From Acanthaster planci (taxonomy: Eukaryota > Echinodermata > Asteroidea > Valvatida > Acanthasteridae), in NCBI RefSeq assembly GCF_001949145.1, contig NW_019091367.1, positions 212,035 through 276,034 on the forward strand: DNA of 64,000 nt. Reading direction: 5' to 3'. The notes under the pieces were generated by a model that was not told the origin of the DNA, ran no database searches, and was given only the letters and a program-made list of their open reading frames with translations. Shown here piece by piece: positions 1 to 12,144 of the stretch; within the stretch, counting starts at the first letter, position 1; every line of letters starts with the position of its first letter. The translations under genes and the position numbers were made by a program.

Positions 1-1997
1 CAGTTGTTAATCGGGGACCTTCTGACAATCAGGGACCTTATTGTCCTCTGTTGTTCAGGGTCCCCAATTGAATGCAGAAACAAACTCACACACCCATACC
101 TGTTTTATGTACAAAGTGTGGACATTCCTTTGTTCTCCTGTGGTTAAGGAAACTTGGGGAAAATTCTCTTTTTTCTCCCACGAGGATAACTCCTTCAAGC
201 TGGATTTTTGATGATGATTTCCTGGACTGTTCCTTTCCATTTTGCAACCCTGACCCCAAAATGCCTTTGAAGCTGTTTTTCAGAGAAGGGAAAACATTGT
301 GTGGACGTGTGCAAGTCCACACAATGCCGTCACATCCTGCATTATGTGGACTTCTTTTGTGCAGAGGTCCACACTATGTGTGCCAAGCCTACACACCTAC
401 AGGTATATTCACCCCCTTTTAAAGGACTACATGTACAGGTACCAGATACATGTACAATGTACATGCAGTTTGGTAATCTGATGCTTGTATCCTTTGTGGT
501 ATGAACATCGACTTGCCTTGTGAAGAAATCTTTCCCGAGTGGATAATCAAGTCTCAGTGAAACCATGAACTGGCTCTCGGTGGTACCTGAGTGCGGTCCT
601 TTGGCACAAAGTTCTCAGAACCTTGGAATATTGGTACTCAAGATTTGTAACTGTAACAATCTGTAACAAATCAAAAGGGTATCCGGGAGCGATTTTCCTC
701 AACTCCACAAGTAAACTAGTGGAGAACATGGTTTAGTGGGCTTGTACTTTGTCAAAAAGAGGCCATGCTGGATGCATCGATAAGATGTGTTTAGTAACTG
801 TCATCATTGGATGAGGGCTTGGGCTTGGACTTGGTTACCGCAGGACCAGATGACTCACCTGAAATTCATGGACTCGTGGCCATCGCCATGGTTATCTGAT
901 AATATTAATCACAGGTACTTCCTGCTCAGGTGCTGGAAATTGAAAGCAGACTGGGACGGATAATCCAATTTCATGCCGGGGGGGGAGAGATGGCACTATG
1001 CAGGGGAATCCCAAAGTGACTGGACAGCTTCATTGTGGACAAGCTTTACGCAGACGACTGTGGGAGTGTTGTTGAAATCTGCAGAGGGGTGTTCTAAAAT
1101 ACATGTACTGCCTAGGATCAAATACATGTACTGCCTAGGATCATAACTTCAAGAAGATGGAAGGGGTTGCAGGTCCAGTGTGTAGAAATCCGCACTGTTT
1201 CCTTAGAAAATCAAACATTGGAGTACATAAGGCTTCATGTTGCGATATGTACATGTACTTTAGGCCTAATTTTATTGGAACTTGAAAGCATAAAATATTG
1301 CTTAAGTATACATGTACATGTAGCAAGTGTTAAGTAAAACTCAAAAGCCAGTAGGGAAATGATCCAACAAACTTGCTTTGAAATGGGCACCATTCAGCTC
1401 CTTATCTTCTGCCCACCTTCAAAAAAACTAACAGTAAAGTTGATTTTCTGGACCCTTTGCAGATATCCTCTATTTTGAATTCAACTCTTCCACTGTCCAA
1501 AAAGCCAGTGATATGTTCTTTGTATCCTTGTATTTAGACATCATATGCATGAGAAAGTCTAACTGGTGGAACTGTGCAATGCGTATTTCCCAATCGTCCT
1601 TTATCAAACCCTCCTAATCCTTCCTTTGGTATTTAGATATAAATTCTGCATAAATTCAGCACCTACATGTAGTTATGCAAACTGTCAGGTGGACGTATCA
1701 AATCTCTTATTCCAAACCTGTTATTATCCACTCCAGGTTTAGCTTGATTTAGTTACATTCTTGACTTCAGTGCAAACCAATGACTGGGAGTCAAACTTGG
1801 TTAAAGAATGAGCAGTGGTTTAACCTGGTGTTCAAGTTTGGAGAATCCTGGAGTGAAGTCCTCAGCCGTACGAAGGAGCACCAACAAGACAAAACCAGAC
1901 TTCTACAAGCTTCGCTTTCTCCGTCAGCCAGTGCAGAAATCCCAAGTGCTGAATACCACTGTGCCGTTTCAATATTTATTCTGGTTTCTATTTTCAG
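1..1997 (+). other. ARIH2 intron or upstream sequence
   Basis: This lies upstream of the first ARIH2 exon I can recognise. The preceding exon should encode the first half of the RING2 (Rcat) domain, including the catalytic Gly-Cys-Asn-His segment, and end on a complete Met codon before a GT. I looked for that on the + strand and did not find it, so it probably lies left of the window. Apart from short acatgtacatgt tracts and one 23-bp duplication I see nothing here. Confidence 0.5.
1097..1142. repeat. 23-bp tandem duplication
   Basis: Two perfect adjacent copies of a 23-bp unit (1097-1119 and 1120-1142) containing acatgtactgcctagg. This is a small local duplication within noncoding DNA. Confidence 0.85.
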
Positions 1998-4900
1998 CAA
2001 TGCTCCAAATGCCTTCATAACTTCTGCTGGATGTGTTTAGGAGGTAAGCACCGATTGTCATCAACTCCTGTCTGAAGGACACACTGATTCTCTCTGTGCA
2101 TTTAAACATGTTTGATACATGTCCATGCATATCCATAATTTTTAATGAGATAGAAAAACCTGTAATCTGCACCTGGTTGAGACCTTTAGCAACCATGGTT
2201 GAAATCTTAACCATGTTTGAACCTTGGAAACCCAGACACATCTCTGAAGACATGGGGGGGGGAACTCATACACTGACAGGTTGGAAAGTTTGCATGCTGC
2301 AGCAAGAGAGATGCTCCCAAAGCCTTGGGTTCCCCTTTTACAAACAAACAGGCCTAAGGGATGTTTAATGGGAATGTTCTTTATTGTGAATTTTACCTTC
2401 AGATTGGAAAACCCACGGCAGTGAATATTATGAATGCAGTCGCTACAAGGAGAATCCCAACATTGCCAGCGAGTCGGCCAACGTCAAGGCCCGGGAAGCC
2501 CTCAAGAAGTATCTCTTCTATTTTGAGAGGGTAAGCTTGGTAGGGGCGGAGTCAGAAGCAGTGAGTGGGTGTTAAGGACTGTTGAACAAGGGTGGGCTAC
2601 AGTTGCTAACTAAGGCCAACAAAAAAATACTTGATCTCTGGTCAGACCAAAGTTCCAGAATTGATACGGCAATGCAAGTTTTTTGGGGGGGTGAGGTTGG
2701 TTTTTTAAGACTGGCAACGGACCCGGAAATGAGTGGCTTATATATTTAATCAAAGTGCTATCAAGAATGTTCAGCACATCAATTTGCTAAGCAGTAAAGC
2801 TTTCTGCTTGGGAGCTGTTAATTAGGCTCTTGATTTGTTGCGTCTGTTCTTCATGCAGTGGGACAACCACGCCAAGAGCCTGCGCCTGGAGAAAGAGACC
2901 CTGAGGAAATCCCAGGAGAGGATCCAGGAGAAGGTTGAGAACAAGATGGGGACGTGGATTGACTGGCAGTACCTGCTGGCTGCCGCATCACTACTTGCCA
3001 AGGTCTGTGCCACCACGGAGCAAGTCTCCCTTCCATCATGTTACCCATTTTGTTCCCTTTTTTGTAGGAATTGAAAGTACTAAAACTCTTGAAATGATAC
3101 AACCATCTTTCAGGGGAGGCAGTAAGCAAAAACAAATGGACTGCCATCAGAAACAAACTCCCGTTTTTGTTCCCCCCGACCCCAAACCTTGATGTCCATT
3201 TAATTACAGCTACATGTAGGGATGATTCGATTGCAATCAGGTGCTTATCCCCCTCGAGGTCAAGTACCCGACAGCACTCTGCTTACTCTTAAAATGCATG
3301 AAGTCAGATGTGACACATTTTGCCATTGCTCAGAGTTTGCTGTTGCAGAGGGCTCCACACTACACTGCAGCACTACACTCTGGAAAATATAGTAATCCAG
3401 CCATTATGTGGACAGCATTTATGAATGGAAAAATCAATGTGTCAATGTTAATAATAATATCTCATTCCTGTTTGCAGCTGGTTTGAGAAAAGGAGTTCTT
3501 TCAGTTGTCAAAAATGTTTTAGGTGTTAAAAGTTAAAAACCAAAGAAATGTAACTAGGGATGTACCATTTGCTGGTGGGTATCAGGTAGTTTGGTACTTG
3601 CCATAGGTCTAATTGTAGCTTTACATCAGTAACTAGGCTTTGTCTTTCAGTTTACAGGGAATACCCAACGAGGGGAAAAACATCATTTGCATTCAAACGT
3701 CAGTGGGGCCAGTCCTTGTTCATAATATGTATGTCAAACAGATAGGATTTTAAATGTTGAACAACTCTTGAGTTGTTGGTGATGTTTCTCTCCCTGTACA
3801 GTGTCGCTACACGTTGCAGTATACCTACCCCTTTGCTTACTACCTTGAACCAAGCCCTCGCAAGAAGCTCTTCGAGTACCAGCAAGCCCAACTAGAAGCG
3901 GAGATCGAGAACTTGTCCTGGAAAGTAGAGAGAGCTGCCAGTTACGATAGAGGGGTAAGCAGCAGTGCTATTTTCCAGCTGAAACTCTTCAAACCAGGGC
4001 CCAATGTCAAGACTGTGTGATGGCTGGAGAATCTTGACAAACCATCCACTCTGTGTAAAAGCTCACCAGGAAAGGAGAGAGAGGCTCGTCTGGACTCTTG
4101 CAACCAAGGCACGGCTCTTATGCGAAGGGGAAGACTATGTCTTCCAATGGAAATTGATTACCCCTGCTGAGCTTGGCTCTAGCCAAGCATGCCTGAGCCT
4201 GTGTGCACATGCAGCATTTGCACCACTAAAGGGACCCAATAGCTTCGTAAAAAAACATGCCACCTCTTGTTCAGCCATTGAATAGATGGGTCATTCTATA
4301 AATTTGGGGTCCCAAAGTGTGACATTTTTGGTGTCCCTGTTACACCTGACCTGTGGAAATTGACATGGAAATATCATTGAATTGACATTAAAGTGCATTT
4401 ATCTGTTCGGCAGGTGTTTTTCGTTAGTCACTCTTAGAAATTAAAGACTATGTTCTAACTTGCAAAAGTCTTTTTTAGATGTTACATGGACACAAAACAA
4501 TTGGACACCAAATTTACAGAATGACCCAGCTGGCATTAGATAGTAAATTCTGCTGTGATCGATCATTTGTAGCGATAAGCACTCTCTGCCTAAATCTTTT
4601 GTACTGGTGCTGCAAGCACATGGTGGAAATCACCTGCGGAAAATTCCCATAGTCCAGAAAATCATGAAAATGAGCCCAGATCCTGCTCTCTGGTGTGAGG
4701 TTTTTTTGTGAACTGTCTTCATCGACCAACTTCCTTCCCGCACCTCCATTGTGTCTCTACTCTAGACCCACTACTTCAATTTACCCCAGACTCAAAGATG
4801 CAAAGTCTGTCCCGAGTCACTGTGGCAGATCAGACTCTATCCTAAGTTTCCTTGGCATGAAATGTACAAGGTTATTTCTGCCCCCCCCACCCCTATGGGA

Positions 4901-5125
4901 TGTCAAGTCCATTGCAGGCTGCTCCCAGCTAGAATCCATTTATACTCCTAGCTGGAGGGAGGAAAAGAGGGAAGAAATGACCTGCCCAAGGCCACAACTG
5001 CAGTCAGCAACTCAGAAGTACAGATTTTAATTTTTCTTATTTTGTTCCATTAGGACCTTGAGAATCAGATGAGCGTCGCAGAGAAAAGACGACAGACCAT
5101 GCTCAAAGACTTCTTCCCAGCGTAG
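1998..5125 (+). CDS. ARIH2: ARIH2 (ariadne-2/TRIAD1) RBR E3 ligase, 3' exons
   Basis: Partial gene: the last five coding exons, 1998-2043, 2403-2530, 2859-3002, 3802-3954 and 5054-5125 (TAG). Every junction has AG/GT and the phases join into 180 residues. The first exon gives the end of RING2 (Rcat), with C-x2-C (QCSKC) then FCWMCLG. It is followed by [19 protein letters not shown] and the helical Ariadne domain, with landmarks [33 protein letters not shown] and [19 protein letters not shown]. The end, DLENQM..AEKRR..LKDF, matches vertebrate ARIH2 rather than ARIH1. In the known family, ARIH2 is a RING-between-RING ligase that takes ubiquitin onto a RING2 cysteine and is activated by neddylated cullin-5 complexes; the Ariadne domain autoinhibits it. 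The catalytic cysteine is encoded upstream and is not visible here. No frame damage is seen, so the gene looks functional. Confidence 0.94.
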
Positions 5126-6190
5126 ACGGTTGCTCTCCGCTGCCCTCCAAGAGACACAGTGTAAGGAGCCAGGGCAAATGCCCAAGTAGCTGCTATGCAT
5201 GAAGTGTTGCCAGTGATCTGACCAGGGTCCAAATTGCCATGGGGTTAACAGGGGTGAGTTTTTATCATGAGGGGTCACTCCATGAGTTTTATCTGTTTTT
5301 CTAAATTCAGAACGGGAGGGGGGGGGAATGGGGCGATGCAGGGAAGGGAACCTACTGGCTTCAAGTGGGCTCATCCTGTCCTTGGATATGCCACTGCAAA
5401 CTGGATAGCAAACTGGTTACTTCCAAGGCTCAAGTTGAAACTTACACATGTACATAGGTGATGTTAGGCTGGAACTCAGGTTAACTTGTAAATTTTTCAT
5501 AACTGTCAGTTTTGCGGCCTGAGATTGGTGGAGATACATGTACTTGGAAAACTGCCTTGGCAAAAGGGTAAAGTGAATTTGTTACCTCCTACATTTCCTC
5601 AATCAAGCTTTATGTTCTCGGCCAGTTATTTTTGGCCCAGGGGGACGTATTGTCTTCCAGCAATGTGATTTCCCATTTGTATCCTGTATTGCCAACAACC
5701 CCGACGGGCATTTTAAAAGGAAACTTCGAGTACACACTTGAAATTCAATAGTGTGAGGTAACTTTCAACCATGAATTTTATAAAACCTAAATCAAATCAG
5801 GACATCAGTTCCAGTTGAAATGCTGGAAATTACTATATCAAAGGAAAGCCAGTCATCAGGAATTTGGCAGACTTAGAGTTCACACCTTTAAAAATATAAC
5901 CAATGCAGTAAACGAAATACATGCCTATGATATATGTCTGTGATAATATTCACCAAATTTGATTTTGTTTATTCAAGTAAACCATCCAAATAAACTGACT
6001 AGGGCCTGGCATATTGGTGAAAAGAGGAATTGATTGGAGTGAGATTTGAACCGGTTACCATCGGGCCACTCTGCCTGTGTCCTGTCAACAGGGTCAAGTT
6101 GGATGAGTTACTACCGGTTAAACCTGCCTGGTACCCAGGATTCGTTATGCACATAGGTTACTTAGGGAAAATTTACCAGTGGTCAATAAA
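5126..6190 (+). other. ARIH2 3' UTR (probable)
   Basis: Noncoding sequence after the ARIH2 stop. Two canonical AATAAA hexamers on the + strand, at 5989-5994 and 6185-6190, are candidate polyadenylation signals. The actual end of the transcript cannot be decided from sequence alone. Confidence 0.4.
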
Positions 6191-8853
6191 GGGTAGCTTG
6201 GTCGTAGCTTTGTTAGAAAGACCTATTGATGGTTGGGTAAAAACAAAACATGCCTGATTTTTCTTTTGATGAGTATAATTTGGGCCTACGACAAAATAAT
6301 GGGCTCGGACAATCCCACAGATTTTTTTATTAACTATGTTTCATAGCCATTAATTTGAATAAAGGTGGATTTTTGTGAAGTTGGTCACAGTTTATGTCAC
6401 ATTTGGTGCATTCCAAAATGGTTATACTTATGTTAGTAACCCAATTAACTTACTAGTACTTACATTCATGTATATGTTAGGATAAAATATTGCCTACCAT
6501 TTTCAAACCTTGTGGACTGGGTCACTGTGCACATTCCAATGACCTGCTCCTCTCTGGCACCACATTGAGTGTTCCAGCCATACGCGTCATATATGCAGGT
6601 GCACACGTGTCAGACTTTATTGGTTATGGCTCTATACAGCAGGGATTAACCCTGGATCAGTCTGTTTCATAATGCCATACTTCGCAAGGCGCAGTTTGTT
6701 TCAAGCTTAAAACAATTTTTAAGCAGATGATCAGCCTGCTCATCAAGCAGTGCATCCTTTGCTTCCAAAGTGAAGAAGCCATTTCCAGGACTCCTATAGG
6801 CATCCTTCAAATAAGGCAGATCCAGAACCTTTCTGGAGGACCTACAGATGGCATCTCTGCATGCATTCTTTCTGGTCTTCTGAAGAGTGGGGAGGGGCAA
6901 TTTTTTGGTGTTGTACAACAGGAATGGAAACTGTGTGATAGTTCCCAAAAGTGGTATTTGTCTCTTGGTATAAAAAAAATGCACACATCAAAATGTCCCT
7001 CATTTTGGGGGGTGGGTGGGCTGTGGCTGTGTATTGTGCAACCCCCCCCTTCAACAGTGACCTTGCTTCAGACAAACATGGTTCGTGTGTTACGTAGCTT
7101 GTGATGATTATTTGCAGACTTTGGATGAGATGGTACATTTCATAGTGCTCTTGGAATAGAATCTGGAATTCCACTGGATGGTTGTAGCAAACAGAGTTTA
7201 TTTACTAGTAGAACTCTGTGGGTTTGGGTGAATATGCCCATAAATTTCAGTTTTTCCCCTTCGAAATTCGAAAGATCATGGGTAACTGCATAACTCATTC
7301 TTCACATTTCATTAGAATGACATGATTTGTGATGTGTCGAAAATCGGTTCTGCTCCTAATGTACTGCCAGCCAATATCCATATACATGTAAAGGAATGTT
7401 CTGTTTAAGGCTCGGGACTGGATAGTCTTTAAGAAAGTTTGCTTTTTTGAAAGATCTTTGGACTAACGTATTTCCAAATACATTAAAGAGCAACGAATTT
7501 CTGGGCTGAGGAAATGCAGATAGACTGGTCCCCGTTCCTGTTATAATATGGACGTACCAGTATATCTGGCTGGCTTTTGGTATCTGTGGTTGGTTAAGTT
7601 CTGCACATGCACAATTGCATTTTCTATTTATAGAGATGATGTTGACATAAAACCTTTCGTTCGCGCGCGTGACAGCCGAACTTCAGAAAAGTTATTCCCC
7701 TACAATAATACCTTTGAGAGTGTGTTGCAAGTGGAAACGACTCAGTAGAGTGAGTGTTAATCCATTCTAAAAGTCTCACAATGTTCTGTCACCTGACAGT
7801 GTTGCATTGTGGGACTGATATATGCTAATTATCTCATTAACACAAACCCAGTAGGATTCCTCCGGAATCATTACCCGCTACCGGTCCGTAGGTTTGGAGG
7901 ATGTCTGTAAGACGTTTGGAGACTACGCACGGGACGGGAACCAGTCTATTACACGTATACATGTGCTTGACTAGAATGATATGTGAAAGGCTTGTATTTG
8001 GAGGAAAGTTCATAGTTCCTCAACATATTGTAATGAGGATTGACTACATTGATTAAGCTCAGAACTGCGCTAAAAATGAATTTAAATGCGTCTCTTTGCA
8101 AATTGCTCGGTTGCAGAGATTCTTTGCACACAAATGAATTGAGGTTTTTATATTAGAAGTCTATGGGGGTTCTTCAGTTGTGGATCCAGCATTTTAAAGG
8201 GGGGTGGGGCAGAGCATTTACAGAAGGGGGGTGTGGCCCATCATGTAGGTGAAAACTTTTATTTGAGTGATTAAATAACCTGTTTAGGGAAACGAAAAGA
8301 ACTAGGGAACGAGAGTAAAGGAAATGGTATGTCTTAAAAAAGAGAGGAAAAACAACTAAAATCGGGGCAGATACCCCCCCAGTCAATCTGCTACTGGCCT
8401 TCTTTGCTTTAATACTAGGAAAAGATTCAGGTAGACTTAGGATATTTATGTTTTGGGTAAAGGTTGTTAAGCAATGCTGTCCATTCCGTGTGGGTGTCTG
8501 ACCTCTGTTGGTATCGGTTGAGTGATTTTGGTGAGCTTGTATGAATGTACATACTGTATTTACAACTATATAACCACTTCAATTAGAAAGCGTACATTTC
8601 ACGGGATTGTATCATTTTTTTAGTAGTCTGAATTTATGGGAAATAAATTTGCATTTAACACTATGATTGTTATTGTGTTCTTGGCATTGATGGCTTATCT
8701 GGAAAATGTTCATTATCAGACTGACTCCAAAAAGTTTCAGCCAGAAAGTCTTTTGGTACTTGTTATTTGATCATGGATTTTTAAAGTTTAAACTACGGTA
8801 GATTACGTATTGATTAATGGATCCCAAGTGAAACCAGCAGATTTCATCGATTT
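6191..8853. other. Intergenic, no gene recognised
   Basis: Short open frames here lack family resemblance and splice context. Some G-rich and T-rich runs occur (for example around 7000-7050 and 8200-8240). I see no RNA gene and no element with clear termini. Confidence 0.5.
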
Positions 8854-9012
8854 AAAGGCCGATTCACGTCACGCGCCAAACGCAAACACGAACGCGAAAT
8901 TGTGTGGTCAGATCAAACATTTGCGCTGCGAATTCGCAAAAGTCGAACACATTGCGAAATTTTGCCGCAAATCTTTCGTGACGTCAAATTCGCTTCCCCG
9001 TCGCTTGAAATA
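8854..9012 (+). repeat. Dispersed repeat, AAAGGCCGATTCA family, copy 1
   Basis: Starts aaaggccgattca, then a CpG-rich stretch of short related words (gcgaaa, cgcaaa) and gtgacgtcaaattcgctt near the end. The same order of words occurs at 41689-41902, so this is a diverged dispersed element. Its partial self-complementarity suggests a foldback or MITE type. It lacks open frames of note. Confidence 0.65.
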
Positions 9013-9318
9013 TGAACTGGCTGTTATAAATTATCTGACGCAGTTTATTGCCTACATTGGGGGAGTTTTGTCATAGTCCGCGACGGATTTCATTTCTAAT
9101 AGTTCTGTTTGTATCGCCATCATGTTCTGGTGTTAGCTCATAAATGATCACAGCACATCGTCTGTACGGAATCGTTACATCCAAGCTTCCCTGCACACAA
9201 TTTATTGGACACAACTGACAAGCTTTGCTCTTACTCTTGTGTGAATGTGAAGTTATTACTTTGAATAACGAATTCTGGCTTCACCGTTGCCTTGTGCTCT
9301 CGGCGCTCTGCATATGAG

Positions 9319-9515
9319 CCCCGAGCTGGACCAAGAGTGGGAGTAATTTTCCTAGTAACGAAAGCTCCTTTGGTCGGAACTGCATTTCGCTGGTTCATGA
9401 ACGACTACGAAATGCACGCGTCAGGGTCGCATCACTACCAGCAAACTGAACCCTCCCGACCAATATGGCTCTTTTCAACCAATGAAGGGGTGCTTCTGCT
9501 CATTGTCCGCAACCA
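9319..9515 (+). repeat. Dispersed repeat, CTGGACCAAGAG family, copy 1
   Basis: Begins ccgagctggaccaagagtgg and continues through a cctttggtcggaact segment to an aaggggtgcttctgctc segment. Copies sharing the same order are seen at 45297-45400 and 47707-47812 (both inverted), 53131-53285 and 53743-54185. The two cctttggtcgg/gcttctgctc halves are roughly inverted to each other. Confidence 0.65.
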
Positions 9516-9585
9516 ATCGGTACCGTGGAGACTGTTCGCGAACGCTTTAGTACCAAAGCTAAATTAGGTAGTTGTGAAACAGTAG

Positions 9586-9753
9586 CAGTGGCGTAACTAC
9601 GGGGGACACTTTCTTCTCCACCAGCGGATGTCCGTGCTCCCCGGGTGCCCCCTCCCCCTCATAGAATTTGAATAATCTGCGTTGAATTGTGGTGCCCCCC
9701 TTAAAAAATGTGAGTGGATTCCGCCTGCACATTTCGCCCTAGTTACGCCACTG
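9586..9753. mobile_element. hAT-type MITE
   Basis: A 168-bp element bounded by inverted termini cagtggcgtaacta (9586-9599) and tagttacgccactg (9740-9753). CAGTGGCG-type ends are a known hAT signature. The flanking octamers aacagtag and aacaatgg match at 6 of 8 positions, consistent with a worn 8-bp target duplication. It is too short to carry a transposase. Confidence 0.75.
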
Positions 9754-9756
9754 AAC

Positions 9757-10080
9757 AATGGGCGCGTTCGATTAGCTTACACGTGTAAGTCAAACTTACA
9801 CGAGAGCGTTCGTTTAGCCATCACGTGATGTTCGTGCCTGCCCTGGTGTCAGCCACTACTACCCCAGCTGGCGAGCGGGTCTCTGGAGACTGCCCGAGTG
9901 TAATTACGTCACGGATGGACAGTTCGAGCATGGACGTACATGATGGAACGTGGCGGGGACTTGACTTTTTTCCCAGAATGCCTTGGAAAACACACTGCAG
10001 CGTTCGATAAGCCTCATTTTGAGGCTTCCCTTGAGTGTAACACTGGTGTGTTCAGGGAAGCTAATCGAACGCACCCAATG
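9757..10080. mobile_element. Nonautonomous TIR element
   Basis: About 320 bp with 20-bp inverted ends, tgggcgcgttcgattagctt (9759-9778) and aagctaatcgaacgcaccca (10058-10077), one mismatch. Internal sub-repeats of gcgttcg are present. A 3-bp aat flanks both ends, but the exact boundary is ambiguous because the ends extend imperfectly. The left end lies inside the target-duplication area of the preceding hAT element. The superfamily is not assigned. Confidence 0.7.
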
Positions 10081-11478
10081 GAAATTTCCATGCACGCGCG
10101 CGCGACCATTGACACATCCACACAACGAAACTGCTCAAACGCGAGCATTATATTTTCTGCTTTTCGAGCAAACTGTTCAGTGGCAGTACTTCATTATCCA
10201 CGAGCAAATTGAAGCGCCGCTTGGCTGATTTTGCCGGTGATGACGTCATCCCGGTGAGTATCCAGCGTGCTGCTGTTCGGTAGTGTTTTTCTAGTAGCAC
10301 AAAACTTCCGTCAGGAAACCGCCTCGTAGGCATGTAGAGTGTGGCATGGAATTTTGACGGAACCAGTCTTTTGCAGGTCTTGCCATATACGTGGAACTCT
10401 GCAGCTCATAAACAAATAATGTAGGCTGTGTCAACCTATATTTTTTTGGCAATTTGCTCATGAATAATTTTACAAGGTATAGTATCACAAATACAGCATT
10501 CGAGTCTGGAGGCATTACTAGTCTAGCAGACCTATACCTTCGGACCATCAATTCCCGCTACTTCCTTCAAACCATGCTGATGTATTTGTTTACTATCAAA
10601 TAGGGCCCTACATATACTTGGTTGAAGCAATGGACCGTTATGTTACCATTTATAATTCCTAAATAACATTTAATTCTTCAAAACGTAAAAACAAGGTTAT
10701 ACTAAAAACGTATCAAACTTCAAGAAATGATAAAATGTCGTTAACATATTTTTGATTTACTCTACATTATGGGGTGTATCCTCTAACTCATATCTTTAGC
10801 CGATGAGTCTAATAATAACGGCGTTTTATATATCAATACAAACTTGAATATTATCAATATAATTATGACGTCGGGTTCGTGGACGGGACCTCAACGAATG
10901 AGCCCTACAAAGGACAGAAAATTCACATTTTCCATTAAAGATATGTTAGCTTTTGTGTATGCATAATAAACTTTATTTTTTAGCGTGACAAAAGCGACAA
11001 AATGACCAAATGTGGTGGGTCCTCTGCACGAGCTCATGCATGATTATAGTTGTACCCACATGTCAGCCTCATAGGTTATGATTTAGCCCGGAGCCACTCC
11101 ACCTCCGGACACTCGGACTGACTTGTCAAAACTTGCAGCCGGGATAGAAAGTGTTTATGGGCTTCGTTCAGAACCGAATAGCAAAAGTGAATTTTAATGT
11201 CCGTAGGTCAATGCCAAACGCGTAAAAAAGGCCTCATCTCATCGGCCAATCGCGATTTGCCAAAATTCACGCACGATTCAACATCCTAGTCGTGCGTGAA
11301 GTGTGGCGCCGTCGCAGTGACTGTGTCTGATCGGTTGTGTCTTCTGGCCGAGTAAGCTGCTGCACAAAAAAGCTCCCGAGTCCGTGAGTTGCCATTGAGG
11401 TACACCTCCTGAAATCTCATGGTGCTTGGAACTGTGCTAGCGGAAATCTAGGCTTTTTTATTGGGCTTCGGCCGTTCC
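10081..11478. other. Intergenic, nothing recognised
   Basis: AT-rich in the middle (10600-10990), CpG-richer at 11200-11350. I find no coding signal or element with defined ends. Confidence 0.45.
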
Positions 11479-11635
11479 AACTTGCTTGGGGGAATTGAGC
11501 GGGTACCACGATGTTGAGCATTGAACTTGGTTCACTTTGGCAAGGTCATACAGAGCAAACGAATAACAAGATTCCACTCAGCCTGAAAGGTGTCAAACCG
11601 AGACAGCAAACATGCGAATAATAAATTCTCTTATA
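11479..11635 (+). repeat. GPCR-flanking direct repeat, copy A
   Basis: Shares the ordered blocks cttgcttgg, gggtaccacgatgtt, ccactcagcct and cagcaaa/cagcaga with 13567-13715, in the same orientation. The two copies lie on either side of the single-exon GPCR gene. Divergence is substantial, by eye near two-thirds identity. Confidence 0.6.
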
Positions 11636-12144
11636 CTAATTTATAGTAGTTTTATATTTTTAAAATAAACCACATCTTTTACTGGCAGCATAAGGGATTA
11701 ATTCTAAGTGTCAACAAGAAGGTTTTAATCATACCATTTACATCTAGTTGCCACGCAGACAAATTAATAAAACTGTTTTCATTGTCAAGCCCAAATTATG
11801 CAATATTTAATTGGTATATTAAAATATCAAATCTCTGCTCGATTATATGTATTGCTACAATTCATAATTCATCTCTTACATGAAGACCCATACGAAGAAG
11901 AGAGGCACTTTCTTATTAAGCAACAGCCACAGACGGAATTAAGACAATTGAGACACTTTTCGGGAAAATGTTTCCAAGGGGTAAACGTTTGCATGAGAAT
12001 CCCTCCAACTTTGAGGAGAAGGCCGAAGTTGTAAAGCGCGATAGTTAAACAGAAGTTAACAGCTACTTACCACCAAATTTCACAAAACAAAATGTAGAAA
12101 CTACTCATCTTCCGACATTTTGACTTTCCATGTTATCTGGATAC
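11636..12144. other. GPCR 3' flank
   Basis: Noncoding and AT-rich, on the downstream side of the minus-strand GPCR. An ATTAAA hexamer on the minus strand (11806-11811) is a weak polyadenylation candidate. Nothing else is seen. Confidence 0.35.

Noticed and set aside
6022-6160. tRNA-like B box (ggttcaaatc) on the minus strand
   Set aside because: No properly spaced A box and no cloverleaf; may be a SINE scrap but not supportable.
8160-8240. gtggatccagc..ggggggtgggg stretch as a hAT end
   Set aside because: It resembles hAT termini seen elsewhere, but no matching inverted end or target duplication was found.
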